Assembly: GCF_964253035.1 (NCBI RefSeq) | Contig: NZ_CAXUQL020000001.1 | Span: 496,001-560,000 of the forward strand | Direction: 5' to 3' | DNA length: 64,000 bases | Source: Pseudorhodoferax sp032153935 | GTDB taxonomy: Bacteria; Pseudomonadota; Gammaproteobacteria; Burkholderiales; Burkholderiaceae_C | In this document: positions 42,602 through 50,801 of the stretch, piece after piece | How the letters are laid out: each line of letters starts with the position of its first letter | Position numbering within the stretch: the first letter of the stretch is position 1 | The notes under the pieces: model-generated | Databases searched by the model: none | Told to the model about the DNA's origin: nothing | What the model saw: only the letters and a program-made list of their open reading frames with translations | Translations under genes and position numbers: made by a program

Positions 42602-44044
42602 TCAGGCCGGGACGGCGCCGGCCGACGCGCCCAGCGGCGTGGGTGGTGGCGGTGTGGCGGCAGGTACGGCACCCGGCTCGGTGGCGGCATCGGCCGTGGC
42701 CAGCGCCAGGTCGAAGCTGAATTCGGTCCAGGCGCCCTCTTCGCTGGCCACCGTCAGCAGGCCGCCGTGGCGCTGCACGATGGCATAGCAGACGGCCAGG
42801 CCCAGGCCCAGGCCCTGGCCCACTTCGCGCGTGGTGAAGAAGGGCTCGAACACGCGCTCCAGGTTCTCCGGCGCGATGCCGGTGCCGTTGTCGCGCACGT
42901 GCACGAACAGGCGAGCGCCCTGGCGCTCGGCCCGCACCACGATCTGCGGCGCCAGGCCTGCACGGCTCTGTGCTGCCTTGTGCAGCGCCAGCGCCGCATT
43001 GCCGAGCAGGTTCACGAGCACGCCGATGACGGCCGGCTCGTCACCACGCACATGGGTGTCCAGCGGCAGCTGGGTGTCCATGGCCACGCCCTTGAGTTCG
43101 AAGCCGGTGAGCCGCAGCGCCGAGCGCAGGGCTTTCTCGAACAGGAAGATGCGCTCGCCGTCGCCGCCTGGCTTCTGGTAGGCGAAGGTCTTGAGATCGG
43201 TCACGATGTTCTGCACGCGCAGCATGCCGTCCTTGGCATCGGTCAGGCTTTCCTTGAGGTCGGCGCTGGCGGCCACGGCCGGGTCCATCAGCGCCATGTT
43301 GAGCGCCATCATGCTGTAGTTGACGGGGTTGTTGACCTCGTGCAGCAGCCCGGCCGACAGCGTGCCCAGGGCCGCCATCTTCTCCTGCTGCATCATCATG
43401 CCCTTGATCTGGGCCAGGGCCTGGTTGGTGCTCTGCAAGGAGGCGTTCTTCTCCGCCACCTCGCGCTGCAGCGCGAACAGCTTGAGTCTGGCGCGTTCGT
43501 TGAAGACCGTGCAAACCGACGAAGCCGTTGCCGAGAACAGCAGGAAGATGGTGTTGCCGACGAGTGCACCTCCCGGCACAGGAGCATGCACATGCAGCAG
43601 GCCCGCCAGGAAATAGGCGAGGCAAGTGAATGCACCCAGACCGACCGACTGCATCAGACCAATCGGCATGACAATGCCGGACGCATACAGGGCTAGGCTG
43701 AGCCCGAACACGTAGGGAGACACAGCCCCGTCGGTCTGGTAGATCATCCAGACGATCATGACCTGCGGCAACAGCAGCCACACCACCGTGAGGACGCGAA
43801 CATACTTGTCGGCGAAGCGCGAGTACAGCAACGCCAGCAACCCGCCCAACAACACGGTCGTCAGGCCACGCGCCATGCCCAGGCGCAGCACGGAATCAGG
43901 ATAGAACGCCATGTCCAGGCCCACACCGCCCGGAACCAGCACGCACGCCACGATGCAGCCTGCGCGACTGTAGGCCAGGCGGAACTCGGACAACTCTGTT
44001 TCGTAGTCGGCCTTCAGCACGGTGGTCAGCTGGGGGACGTCCAT
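42602..44044 (-). CDS. phcS: PhcS-like membrane sensor histidine kinase
   Basis: 480 residues. The N-terminal half has six hydrophobic segments between about residues 28 and 180 and no large periplasmic domain, as expected for a sensor of a membrane-soluble ester. A coiled coil (190-222) leads to the phospho-acceptor His235 in LSAGLLHEVNNPVNYS; Ralstonia PhcS is phosphorylated at a His at about the same position. The ATPase domain has the N box (LLGNAALALHKA near 340), G1 DNGTGIAPENL, F box EPFFTTREVGQG and G2 LGLGLAVCYAIV. A Pro-rich tail ends the protein. GAGG lies 7 bp before the ATG; an upstream TTG overlapping the phcB stop is the alternative start. The ligand would be the product of the adjacent methyltransferase. 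Confidence 0.86.
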   Translation of the reverse strand: MDVPQLTTVLKADYETELSEFRLAYSRAGCIVACVLVPGGVGLDMAFYPDSVLRLGMARGLTTVLLGGLLALLYSRFADKYVRVLTVVWLLLPQVMIVWMIYQTDGAVSPYVFGLSLALYASGIVMPIGLMQSVGLGAFTCLAYFLAGLLHVHAPVPGGALVGNTIFLLFSATASSVCTVFNERARLKLFALQREVAEKNASLQSTNQALAQIKGMMMQQEKMAALGTLSAGLLHEVNNPVNYSMMALNMALMDPAVAASADLKESLTDAKDGMLRVQNIVTDLKTFAYQKPGGDGERIFLFEKALRSALRLTGFELKGVAMDTQLPLDTHVRGDEPAVIGVLVNLLGNAALALHKAAQSRAGLAPQIVVRAERQGARLFVHVRDNGTGIAPENLERVFEPFFTTREVGQGLGLGLAVCYAIVQRHGGLLTVASEEGAWTEFSFDLALATADAATEPGAVPAATPPPPTPLGASAGAVPA

Positions 44045-44052
44045 GGGGCGCC

Positions 44053-45459
44053 TCAATGTGCAGGGGCAGGCAGCGCGGCCAGGCGCATGAAGACGTTCAC
44101 GCCGGTGGTGTCAGTCCACAGCTGCTCGACGCTTGCGCGCTCCGGTGCCACGGCCCGCATCCCAGCTTCGTCACGGTAGATCAGGTGCCATTCCAGCACA
44201 TGCTCCATCACATTGCGGTCCGGGTTGCGCTCATGCACATTGGTCACCAGCACCTCGCCACCGGGGCGCGTGCGGCCGATGAAGTACTCGAGCAGGCGGT
44301 TGCACACCTTGTCGGACAGGTAGTCGAAGAGCCCTGCACAGTAAACGAAATCGAACGGCGCCTCGGGCAACTGGCGTGCGCCGGAGCTGCGTTTGAGCAG
44401 GTTGTGGACAGACTCATGGACGAACTCCACCTCGACGCGCACACCGCGTCGAGCGCAGGCCTGGTCGATCATGGACCGCGTATAGGCCAGCGTCTCCTCG
44501 CTGAAGTCCATCAATGTGAACATGAAGCGCTCGGGCGATGGATGCTGCGCGATGAGCCGCTGGATCTCGACCGCAGGGCCGCAACCCACGTTCAGGATCC
44601 GCACCGGTCCCTCGTTGCCAGGCCGTTCGGTCTGGGCTGACAGGCTGTCCACCAGGATGTCGATACGGTTGCGGTGGGCCGTGGCCACCGGCGCGTTCAA
44701 GAAGAAGGTGTTGATGATCTGGAAGTAGGTGCTGGCACCGTCGCGCGGATCGCTCAGCATCTGGTTGACCATCTGGTAGTCGCCCGCATAGCCCAGCGGC
44801 TTGGCGAAGGTGCGGTAGACAAAGGGCGCACGCAGGATCAGCGGGTGGATCGCCGTCTGCGCAAAGCTGCGGTGGCTGGTCTGCAGCGGCGCAGGCACCG
44901 CGCCTGCCACTTCTTCGAGCCGGTCGAAGTAGTCGCGGGTGCGCAGCATCAGCGGCTCGGCGATCTCGAAGAACACGTCCTTGCGCAGCTTGCCCTCGGC
45001 GTCCTTGGGCAGCGTGGCGGACATGTCGGCCTGGTCGACCCAGCGCGACACATCGGACAGGTAGGCGCGCAACTCGCTCACGGCGACCTGGTAGGACTCG
45101 CCGATGTGGAAGCGCTGGTTCCACTCGTCGACGAAGGCCCTGGCCTGCTGCGAGAACGAGGCCGGGTCGTGGCCCAGCACGGCCAGTTCGTCCCACTCGT
45201 CGATCAGCGTGACCGAGACCACTGCCATCAGCCCGGTGTTGAGCAGGCTCACCACCACGGCCTTGCCGCGGTAAACCGGCCGCTCGCCCGCACGCACGGT
45301 CAGCTCGCTGAGCACCTCGCTGACCTGGACGATGGAATAGGGGTTGTAGACCTCCATCACCAGCGAACGCCGCTGGTGGTTGGTCAACACCCCGCGGACG
45401 ACCTCGCCCTGGCTGTTGCGGAAGGTGATGACGGCATCGATGGCACGGGGAGACAGCAC
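44053..45459 (-). CDS. phcB: PhcB-like SAM-dependent methyltransferase, signal synthase (GTG start)
   Basis: 468 residues from a GTG at 45459 with GAGG eight bases upstream; no ATG fits. The first 100 residues form a beta-rich segment with a PilZ-like look (VRGVLTNHQRRSLVMEVYNP, then YRGKAVVVSLLNTG), followed by a helical linker. The Rossmann methyltransferase domain (about 265-440) has motif I VRILNVGCGPAVEIQRL, the acidic LMDFSEETL, and FDFVYCAGLFDYLSDKV. PhcB of Ralstonia methylates a 3-hydroxy fatty acid to the diffusible ester signal. The following kinase, hybrid and receiver genes reproduce phcBSRQ order. Base composition is visibly lower in GC than in the flanking genes. A GGTGCGCGCACC palindrome (45493-45504) lies upstream. 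Confidence 0.83.
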   Translation of the reverse strand: MLSPRAIDAVITFRNSQGEVVRGVLTNHQRRSLVMEVYNPYSIVQVSEVLSELTVRAGERPVYRGKAVVVSLLNTGLMAVVSVTLIDEWDELAVLGHDPASFSQQARAFVDEWNQRFHIGESYQVAVSELRAYLSDVSRWVDQADMSATLPKDAEGKLRKDVFFEIAEPLMLRTRDYFDRLEEVAGAVPAPLQTSHRSFAQTAIHPLILRAPFVYRTFAKPLGYAGDYQMVNQMLSDPRDGASTYFQIINTFFLNAPVATAHRNRIDILVDSLSAQTERPGNEGPVRILNVGCGPAVEIQRLIAQHPSPERFMFTLMDFSEETLAYTRSMIDQACARRGVRVEVEFVHESVHNLLKRSSGARQLPEAPFDFVYCAGLFDYLSDKVCNRLLEYFIGRTRPGGEVLVTNVHERNPDRNVMEHVLEWHLIYRDEAGMRAVAPERASVEQLWTDTTGVNVFMRLAALPAPAH

Positions 45460-45532
45460 GGTGCAGACCTCGGCAGGCGGAGAAGACGAAACGGTGCGCG
45501 CACCTCAGCGCGCGGGCAGCAGGCGGCAGCGC

Positions 45533-46396
45533 TCAGTCGGCCGCGCCATGGCACTTCTTGAACTTCTTGCCGCTGCCGCAGGGGCAGGCATCGTTGCGGC
45601 CCGGCTGGGGCTGGTCGTGGCGCACCTGCGCCACGCGGGGGCCCAGCGCCAGGCCGGTGGCACGCAGGTCGTAGACGGCCCAGACGGCTTCGCCAAAGGA
45701 CTCCAGGCGGTCGGCCGACATGCTGGGCGGGCCCTGCTCGCCATCGTCGCCGACGTAGGCCGACACCTCCAGGGGGCCCTCGTCGTCCTCGCACAGCGCG
45801 GCCACGTTGCCCAGGGCCTCGTCGATGGTGCTGGCGATGTCCTTCTCGCGGCTGGGCGCCAGCCATTCGTCCGGCCAGCTTTCCACCACGAGCATGAAGC
45901 CCAGCGCCCACAGCTGGGCGAAGGAGGGCAACTGGGCCAGTGCCTCGGCCAGCGCGGCCTCGTCGGCATCGGGCAGGCCCAGGGCTTCGGCACGCTCCTT
46001 CGGCTCCAGCTGGGCCATGGCGCTGCGCACGTCCAGCACCTGCGGGCAGTAGGCACGTTCGTCGTCCAGCTGCTGGACCTCAGCGTCCAGCGCGGTGGCG
46101 ATCTCCTGCCAGCGCCGCGTCCACAGGGCCTCGAACTGCGCGCGCACGGCGGCGTCCGGGAACAGTTCTTCCAGCGGTTTGTCCGATTCGAACAGCACCG
46201 GCCAGTAGGCGCTCGGTGCCACGGGGCTGCGGCAGCACACCAGCGCGGCCAGGAAGCCCTCGCACAGCTCCCACTGCGGCGCCTCGACGTCCTGCTCACG
46301 CAGGGTGTCGAGCCAGGCGTCGAGCTGGTCGAAGTCCTCGGGCTGGAGCGCGGATGCAGGCGAAGGAGCGGCAGGGGCGGAGGCGGGTAGGGTCAT
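45533..46396 (-). CDS. UPF0149/YecA-family protein with SEC-C zinc motif
   Basis: 287 residues. The YecA-like helical domain (about 20-205) shows LDAWLDTLREQ, the family's WELCEGFLAALVCC, EGPLEVSAYVGD, and helical stretches rich in Glu and Leu. The C-terminus carries the SEC-C zinc finger GRNDACPCGSGKKFKKCHG, as in SecA and YecA. YecA-type proteins have been linked to ribosome- or Sec-associated quality control, but the function of this family is not settled. It is transcribed in the same direction as the phc-like genes, 73 bp upstream of phcB, so cotranscription is possible though not implied by function. Confidence 0.88.
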   Translation of the reverse strand: MTLPASAPAAPSPASALQPEDFDQLDAWLDTLREQDVEAPQWELCEGFLAALVCCRSPVAPSAYWPVLFESDKPLEELFPDAAVRAQFEALWTRRWQEIATALDAEVQQLDDERAYCPQVLDVRSAMAQLEPKERAEALGLPDADEAALAEALAQLPSFAQLWALGFMLVVESWPDEWLAPSREKDIASTIDEALGNVAALCEDDEGPLEVSAYVGDDGEQGPPSMSADRLESFGEAVWAVYDLRATGLALGPRVAQVRHDQPQPGRNDACPCGSGKKFKKCHGAAD

Positions 46397-46482
46397 CTTG
46401 GTCCAGGCCGCACCGCCCAGGCAACGACTGCCTGGCAGTGGGCGAAATCAAAGCGCCGGGTCTCATGAACCCAACGCATGCC

Positions 46483-46501
46483 GCATGCGCGTTGCGCATG
46501 C
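46483..46501 (-). terminator. Hairpin immediately after the PIN-domain gene
   Basis: GCATGCGC-GTT-GCGCATGC, a perfect 8-bp stem starting on the base after the PIN-gene stop codon. There is no U-tract in either direction, so it may be a weak terminator, an RNA 3'-end stabiliser or an operator. Confidence 0.4.
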
Positions 46502-46999
46502 TTACATGTAGGAGCAGTGTGCCAGCTTCGCAGCGTCCTCGACACCGTGTAGCGCAGCGCCTGCATGACGCTTGGTAAGCAACTGTTGCAGAACGTCGAC
46601 GCCCAGGCCCGCGAGCCGCGTGCGCGTGGCGAGCACCGCACGGTCCTTGCTCAGCAGCAGGGCGCGGTGGGCGACGGCGAGATCGATGAAGGGCTGGTCG
46701 TCCGGATCGCTGCAACGCACGGCCACCGACGGCACGGCCTGCACGGTCCGGCTGGCCGCATCGAAGGCCGCGAGCACGGCTTCGGCCGAGCGGCCATGGG
46801 CGTGACGCCAGGCCAGCAGGTGGGGATAGTCGAGCACGCGCGCGAACTCTGCGCGCATGCCGGGTAGCACCAGCCAGTGCAGGCGGCCCTGCGCCAACGC
46901 TTGTTGCAGCTCCGCGGTGCGGGGGTCCTGGAACAGCAGCAGGTCCAGCGCGACGTTGGTGTCCAGCACCACGGCGCGGCCGGCTTCAGCTGGCGTCAT
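46502..46999 (-). CDS. PIN-domain protein, putative toxin-type RNase
   Basis: 165 residues of the PIN family (COG1569-like). Acidic nuclease residues are visible: Asp in VVLDTNVALDLLLF near residue 14, Glu in MRAEFARVLDYP near 50, Asp-Asp in CSDPDDQPFIDLAVAH near 100, and Asp in LLLSKDRAVL near 120. The family cleaves RNA, often as the toxin of a toxin-antitoxin pair. No antitoxin gene lies next to it; the ATG at 46999 sits inside the last codons of the upstream RNA methyltransferase gene (14-bp overlap), so it is translationally coupled to that gene. An RNA-processing role tied to the methyltransferase, or a solitary toxin relic, are both possible. Confidence 0.83.
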   Translation of the reverse strand: MTPAEAGRAVVLDTNVALDLLLFQDPRTAELQQALAQGRLHWLVLPGMRAEFARVLDYPHLLAWRHAHGRSAEAVLAAFDAASRTVQAVPSVAVRCSDPDDQPFIDLAVAHRALLLSKDRAVLATRTRLAGLGVDVLQQLLTKRHAGAALHGVEDAAKLAHCSYM

Positions 47000-48236
47000 G
47001 GCCCTCGGCCGCAGGCGGGGCGGCTGCGGCAGGCGCACCACGTGCCGAGCCGGCGACCAGCTCGAAGCGGAACAGACGGCATTCGATGGGCCCGTTCCAC
47101 ATCGGCACGCGGCGCGATTCCTTCAGGCGCATGCGGCTGGGCAGCTTGGCGTCCGGCGTCAGCACCCAGGCCGTCCAGCCCGCGTAGTTGCGCTTCCAGT
47201 GGGTGGCCAGCTGCGGAAAGAAGTCGCCACCGTCGTCCGTCTGCGCGGTTTCGCGGCCACCACGCTGCGCTTGTCCGAGCCGGCTGCCGGCCACGCCGGC
47301 CACGGCGATGCGCTCGCCGTAGGGCGGGTTCAGCAGCATGGTGCCGGCCTCGGCCGGGGGCATGCGCTGCAGCGCGTCGCCACCGCGCAGCTGCACGGCC
47401 GCGGCGACACCGGCGCGCTGGGCGTTGCGCTGCGCGAAGTCGACCATGCGGTGGGCCACGTCGCTGCCGAACACGGTGGTCGTCGGGGCGTGCTGGGCGG
47501 CCTGGGCGTCCTCGCGCAGTGCAGCCCAGACATGCGCCTGGAACGGCGCCAGCCGCTCGAAGCCGAAGCGCCGGTTCAGGCCCGGCGCGATGCCGCAGGC
47601 GATCTGCGCGGCCTCGATGGCGATGGTGCCGCTGCCGCAGCAGGGGTCGTACAGCGGCGTCTGGGCGTCCCAGCCGCTGGCCGCGAGCATGGCGGCGGCC
47701 AGGGTTTCCTTGAGCGGGGCGTCGCCCTTGTCTTCGCGCCAGCCGCGCTTGAACAGCGGCTCGCCGGAACTGTCGATGTACAGCTGCAGCCGGTCGGTGG
47801 TCAGGTGGGCGTAGACGCGCACCTGGGGAAAGCGCGTGTCCACGTCAGGCCGCGAACCGGTCTTGTCGCGGAAGCGGTCGGCGATGGCGTCCTTGATGCG
47901 CAGCGCGGCGAAGTTCAGGCTCTGCAGCGGGCTGTGCTGCGCCGTGAGTTCGATCTTGAAGCTCTGGCGCGGCGTGAACCAGGCTTCCCAGGCGACGTTG
48001 GAGGCGATCGCATAGAGATCCTGCTCCTGGCGGTAGTCGCCGTGGGCCAACTCGATCAGCACGCGCTGGCACAGCCGGCTGTGCAGGTTCAGCCGCATGG
48101 CGTCGCGCCAGGAGGCGGTCAGCCGAACGCCGGCACGGCGGGCCTGGACGGGCGCGCCGGCGATGCGCGCGGCCTCGTCGGCCAGCATGGCTTCGACACC
48201 TGCCGCACAGGGCAGGAACAAGCGCAGGTTTTGCAT
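46986..48236 (-). CDS. THUMP-domain SAM-dependent RNA methyltransferase (RlmL-like)
   Basis: 416 residues. The N-terminal ferredoxin-like and THUMP domains (about 1-165; LPCAAGVEAMLADEAARI, then YAIASNVAWEAWF) recognise RNA. The methyltransferase domain has LYDPCCGSGTIAIEAAQIA near residue 205 and the catalytic NPPYGERIAV near 305. This matches the RlmL half of E. coli RlmKL and the YpsC/Trm14 group, which make N2-methylguanosine (G2445 in 23S rRNA for RlmL). The RlmK half is not fused here, as is usual outside gammaproteobacteria. The PIN-domain gene overlaps its 3' end. An alternative start 18 codons upstream lacks the family N-terminus. Confidence 0.88.
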   Translation of the reverse strand: MQNLRLFLPCAAGVEAMLADEAARIAGAPVQARRAGVRLTASWRDAMRLNLHSRLCQRVLIELAHGDYRQEQDLYAIASNVAWEAWFTPRQSFKIELTAQHSPLQSLNFAALRIKDAIADRFRDKTGSRPDVDTRFPQVRVYAHLTTDRLQLYIDSSGEPLFKRGWREDKGDAPLKETLAAAMLAASGWDAQTPLYDPCCGSGTIAIEAAQIACGIAPGLNRRFGFERLAPFQAHVWAALREDAQAAQHAPTTTVFGSDVAHRMVDFAQRNAQRAGVAAAVQLRGGDALQRMPPAEAGTMLLNPPYGERIAVAGVAGSRLGQAQRGGRETAQTDDGGDFFPQLATHWKRNYAGWTAWVLTPDAKLPSRMRLKESRRVPMWNGPIECRLFRFELVAGSARGAPAAAAPPAAEGHDAS

Positions 48237-48383
48237 TTCAGTGCTCCATGGCGCCGCGCGCCGCGTGCCAAGCACAAGGTCGGCTTGCACAGCGCGGTTC
48301 AGAAGGCCGCGGAGCAGGCCATGCCAGCAGACGCCGCGGAACGGGCTCTGCCCGGCCGCTGGCGGCGCCCCTGGAGGGGGATG

Positions 48384-48409
48384 GGATGGCTACACGCAGT
48401 GAGCCATCC
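48384..48409 (-). other. Hairpin in the rpoN / rRNA methyltransferase gap
   Basis: GGATGGCT-N10-AGCCATCC, a perfect 8-bp stem 17 bp after the rpoN stop, without a U-tract. The surrounding 189-bp gap is otherwise GC-rich and featureless. Similar short hairpins are common between comamonad genes. Confidence 0.4.
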
Positions 48410-48425
48410 AAACGGGGTGGACTCA

Positions 48426-50009
48426 TCACAGCGCTTTGCGCAGGTTGGTGGGGGCGATGCGCAGGGCTTCGCGGTACTTGGCGACGGTGCGGCGTGCGCA
48501 CTCGATGCCCTGCTCCTTGAGCATCTCGGAGAGCTGGCTGTCCGACAGCGGCTTCTTGCTGTCCTCGGCCGTGACGAACTGCTTGATCAGTGCGCGCACG
48601 GCCGTGCTCGAGGCGTTGCCGCCGGTCTCGGTGCCCAGCGAGGAACCGAAGAAGTACTTGAGCTCGAAGGTGCCGAAGGGCGTGGCCATGTACTTGGCCG
48701 TGGTCACGCGGCTGATGGTGGATTCGTGCAGGCCCAGCTCGTCGGCAATCTCGCGCAGCACCAGCGGGCGCATGGCCAGCGCACCGTGCGTGAAGAAGTT
48801 CTTCTGCCGCTCGACGATGGCGTTGGACACGCGCAGGATGGTGTCGAAGCGCTGCTGGATGTTCTTGATGAACCAGCGCGCCTCCTGCAGGCGCTGCTGC
48901 AGCGCGGCGGTGTCGGAGGCCTCGCGGCCGCCGCCGCGGTGCTGTTTGAGCGCGTTGGCGTAGATGTCGTGCACGCGCAGGCGCGGCATCACGTCGGCGT
49001 TGAGCTGGGCACGGAAGCGCACGTTGGCGCCGCGGCCGCTCTTGACGACGATGACGTCGGGCACGATGACATTGCGCTCCACGTCGACGAACTTGCGGCC
49101 GGGCTTGGGCTCCAGCCGCGTGATCAGCGCCAGCGCGGCCTTGATGCCGGCTTCGTTGTCGCCGCACAGGTTGGCCAGGCGGCGCAGGTCGCGCCGCGCC
49201 AGCAGGTCCATGGACTGGCGGCACATGCGCAGCGCCGTGCGCCGCAGCGGGGGCGGCACCTCGTCCTCGGGCAGGGCGCGGATCTGCAGCGCCAGGCATT
49301 CGCCCAGGTTGCGCGCGCCCACGCCGGGCGGCTCCAGGTTCTGCAGCAGGCGCAGGGCCACGGTGAAGCGGTGCACGAGTTCCTCGTGCGCCTCGGGGTC
49401 GTCGCCGGCGAAACCGGCGGCGAGCTCTTCCAGGCTGTCTTCGAGGTAGCCGTCCTCGTTGAGCGACTCGATCAGGAAGCGCAGCGCGGCCGTGTCCTCC
49501 TCGGACAGGCGCAGCGACAACGCCTGGCGGTGCAGGAAGCTGGTGAGCGACTCCTGGCTGCGCGCCAGCTCGGTGGCATCGGCCTCGCCGTCCTCGCCCT
49601 GCGTGGCGCCGTTGCGCGGCAGCGCATCACCGCCCCACTCGCCGTCGTCGGGCGCCACGTCGTGGGTGCCATCGCCGCCCCAATCGTGCTCGTCGGCCTG
49701 TCCGGTCAGCGGCGATTCGGATTCGTTGCGGTTCTCGGCCGGCGCCTCGGTGGCGTAGTCCAACCCGCTGGACAGCACGGCCTCGGTGTCGCGGTCTTCC
49801 TCGCGCACCGGGGTGTCGGCCTGGGCCAGGCCGAAGTCCTCGCCCGGCGCCTCGTCCATGGATTGCTCCAGGAACGGGTTCTCGTCGAGCATCTGCTCGA
49901 CCTCCTGCGACAGCTCCAGCGTGGACAGCTGCAGCAGCCGGATCGACTGCTGCAGCTGCGGGGTCAGTGCCAGGTGCTGGGAGACGCGGAGCGAAAGGCC
50001 TTGCTTCAT
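48426..50009 (-). CDS. rpoN: RNA polymerase sigma-54 factor
   Basis: 527 residues. Region I: MKQGLSLRVSQHLALTPQLQ, rich in Gln and Leu, for activator contact. An acidic region II of about 100 residues is longer than in enteric RpoN. The core-binding domain is at about 170-330, with LEPPGVGARNLGECLALQ. The DNA-binding part has the helix-turn-helix near 420 (LGLHESTISRVTTAKYMATP) and the RpoN box ARRTVAKYRE near 508. It directs transcription from -24/-12 promoters. It lies 14 bp downstream of lptB, the usual proteobacterial order lptA-lptB-rpoN, but the next genes (normally hpf and ptsN) are not those expected. Confidence 0.96.
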   Translation of the reverse strand: MKQGLSLRVSQHLALTPQLQQSIRLLQLSTLELSQEVEQMLDENPFLEQSMDEAPGEDFGLAQADTPVREEDRDTEAVLSSGLDYATEAPAENRNESESPLTGQADEHDWGGDGTHDVAPDDGEWGGDALPRNGATQGEDGEADATELARSQESLTSFLHRQALSLRLSEEDTAALRFLIESLNEDGYLEDSLEELAAGFAGDDPEAHEELVHRFTVALRLLQNLEPPGVGARNLGECLALQIRALPEDEVPPPLRRTALRMCRQSMDLLARRDLRRLANLCGDNEAGIKAALALITRLEPKPGRKFVDVERNVIVPDVIVVKSGRGANVRFRAQLNADVMPRLRVHDIYANALKQHRGGGREASDTAALQQRLQEARWFIKNIQQRFDTILRVSNAIVERQKNFFTHGALAMRPLVLREIADELGLHESTISRVTTAKYMATPFGTFELKYFFGSSLGTETGGNASSTAVRALIKQFVTAEDSKKPLSDSQLSEMLKEQGIECARRTVAKYREALRIAPTNLRKAL

Positions 50010-50023
50010 CGGGGCGGGGGGCC

Positions 50024-50800
50024 TTACATCCGGAAGTGCTCGCCGAGGTAGACCCGGCGCACTTCGGCGTTGTCGACGATCTCCGCGGGCGTGCCCTTGG
50101 CCAGCACCCGGCCTTCACTGATGATGTAGGCGTGGTCGCAGATGCCCAGCGTCTCGCGCACGTTGTGGTCGGTGATCAGCACGCCGATGCCACGGCCCTT
50201 GAGGAAGCTCACGATGCGCTGGATCTCGATCACGGCGATCGGGTCGATGCCGGCGAAGGGCTCGTCCAGCAGGATGAAGCGCGGCTGCGTGGCCAGCGCG
50301 CGCGCGATCTCCACGCGCCGGCGCTCACCGCCGGACAGCGACAGCGCCGAGGAGTCGCGCAGGTGGTCCACGCGCAGGTCCTGCAAGAGGCCGGTCAGGC
50401 GCGCTTCGATCTCCTTGCGGGTGAGCGTCTTGCCCTCGGGCGTGCGCTGCAGTTCCAGCACGGCGCGCACGTTCTCCTCGACCGTCAGCTTGCGGAAGAT
50501 CGAGGCCTCCTGCGGCAGGTAGGACAGGCCCAGGCTGGAACGCCGGTGGATCGGCATGTGCTCGACCGACTGGCCGTCGATGGCGATGTGGCCGCCATCG
50601 GCCCGCACCAGGCCCACGATCATGTAGAAGGAGGTGGTCTTGCCCGCGCCATTGGGGCCCAGCAGGCCCACGACCTCACCCTTGTTGACGGTCAGCGAGA
50701 CGTCGTGCACCACCTTGCGGCTGCCGTACGATTTCTCCAGCTGGCGCGCCACCAGGCGGCTGCCACCCACCTCGCCGAAAGCACTGTCCGCGGCCCCCAC
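50024..50800 (-). CDS. lptB: Lipopolysaccharide export ATPase LptB
   Basis: 258 residues from a GTG at 50800, one base after the lptA stop (TGAGGTG); an internal GTG ten codons on is the alternative. ABC ATPase of the Lpt machine. Walker A is LLGPNGAGKTTSFYM near residue 52, the Q-loop LSYLPQEASIFRKLTVEENV, signature LSLSGGERRRVEIARALA, Walker B ILLDEPFAGIDPIAV, and the switch His in LITDHNVRETL. It powers LPS extraction from the inner membrane with LptFG, encoded elsewhere. The residues before SRLVARQLEKSYG are a short Ala/Gly-rich extension. Confidence 0.95.
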   Translation of the reverse strand: MGAADSAFGEVGGSRLVARQLEKSYGSRKVVHDVSLTVNKGEVVGLLGPNGAGKTTSFYMIVGLVRADGGHIAIDGQSVEHMPIHRRSSLGLSYLPQEASIFRKLTVEENVRAVLELQRTPEGKTLTRKEIEARLTGLLQDLRVDHLRDSSALSLSGGERRRVEIARALATQPRFILLDEPFAGIDPIAVIEIQRIVSFLKGRGIGVLITDHNVRETLGICDHAYIISEGRVLAKGTPAEIVDNAEVRRVYLGEHFRM

Positions 50801-50801
50801 C

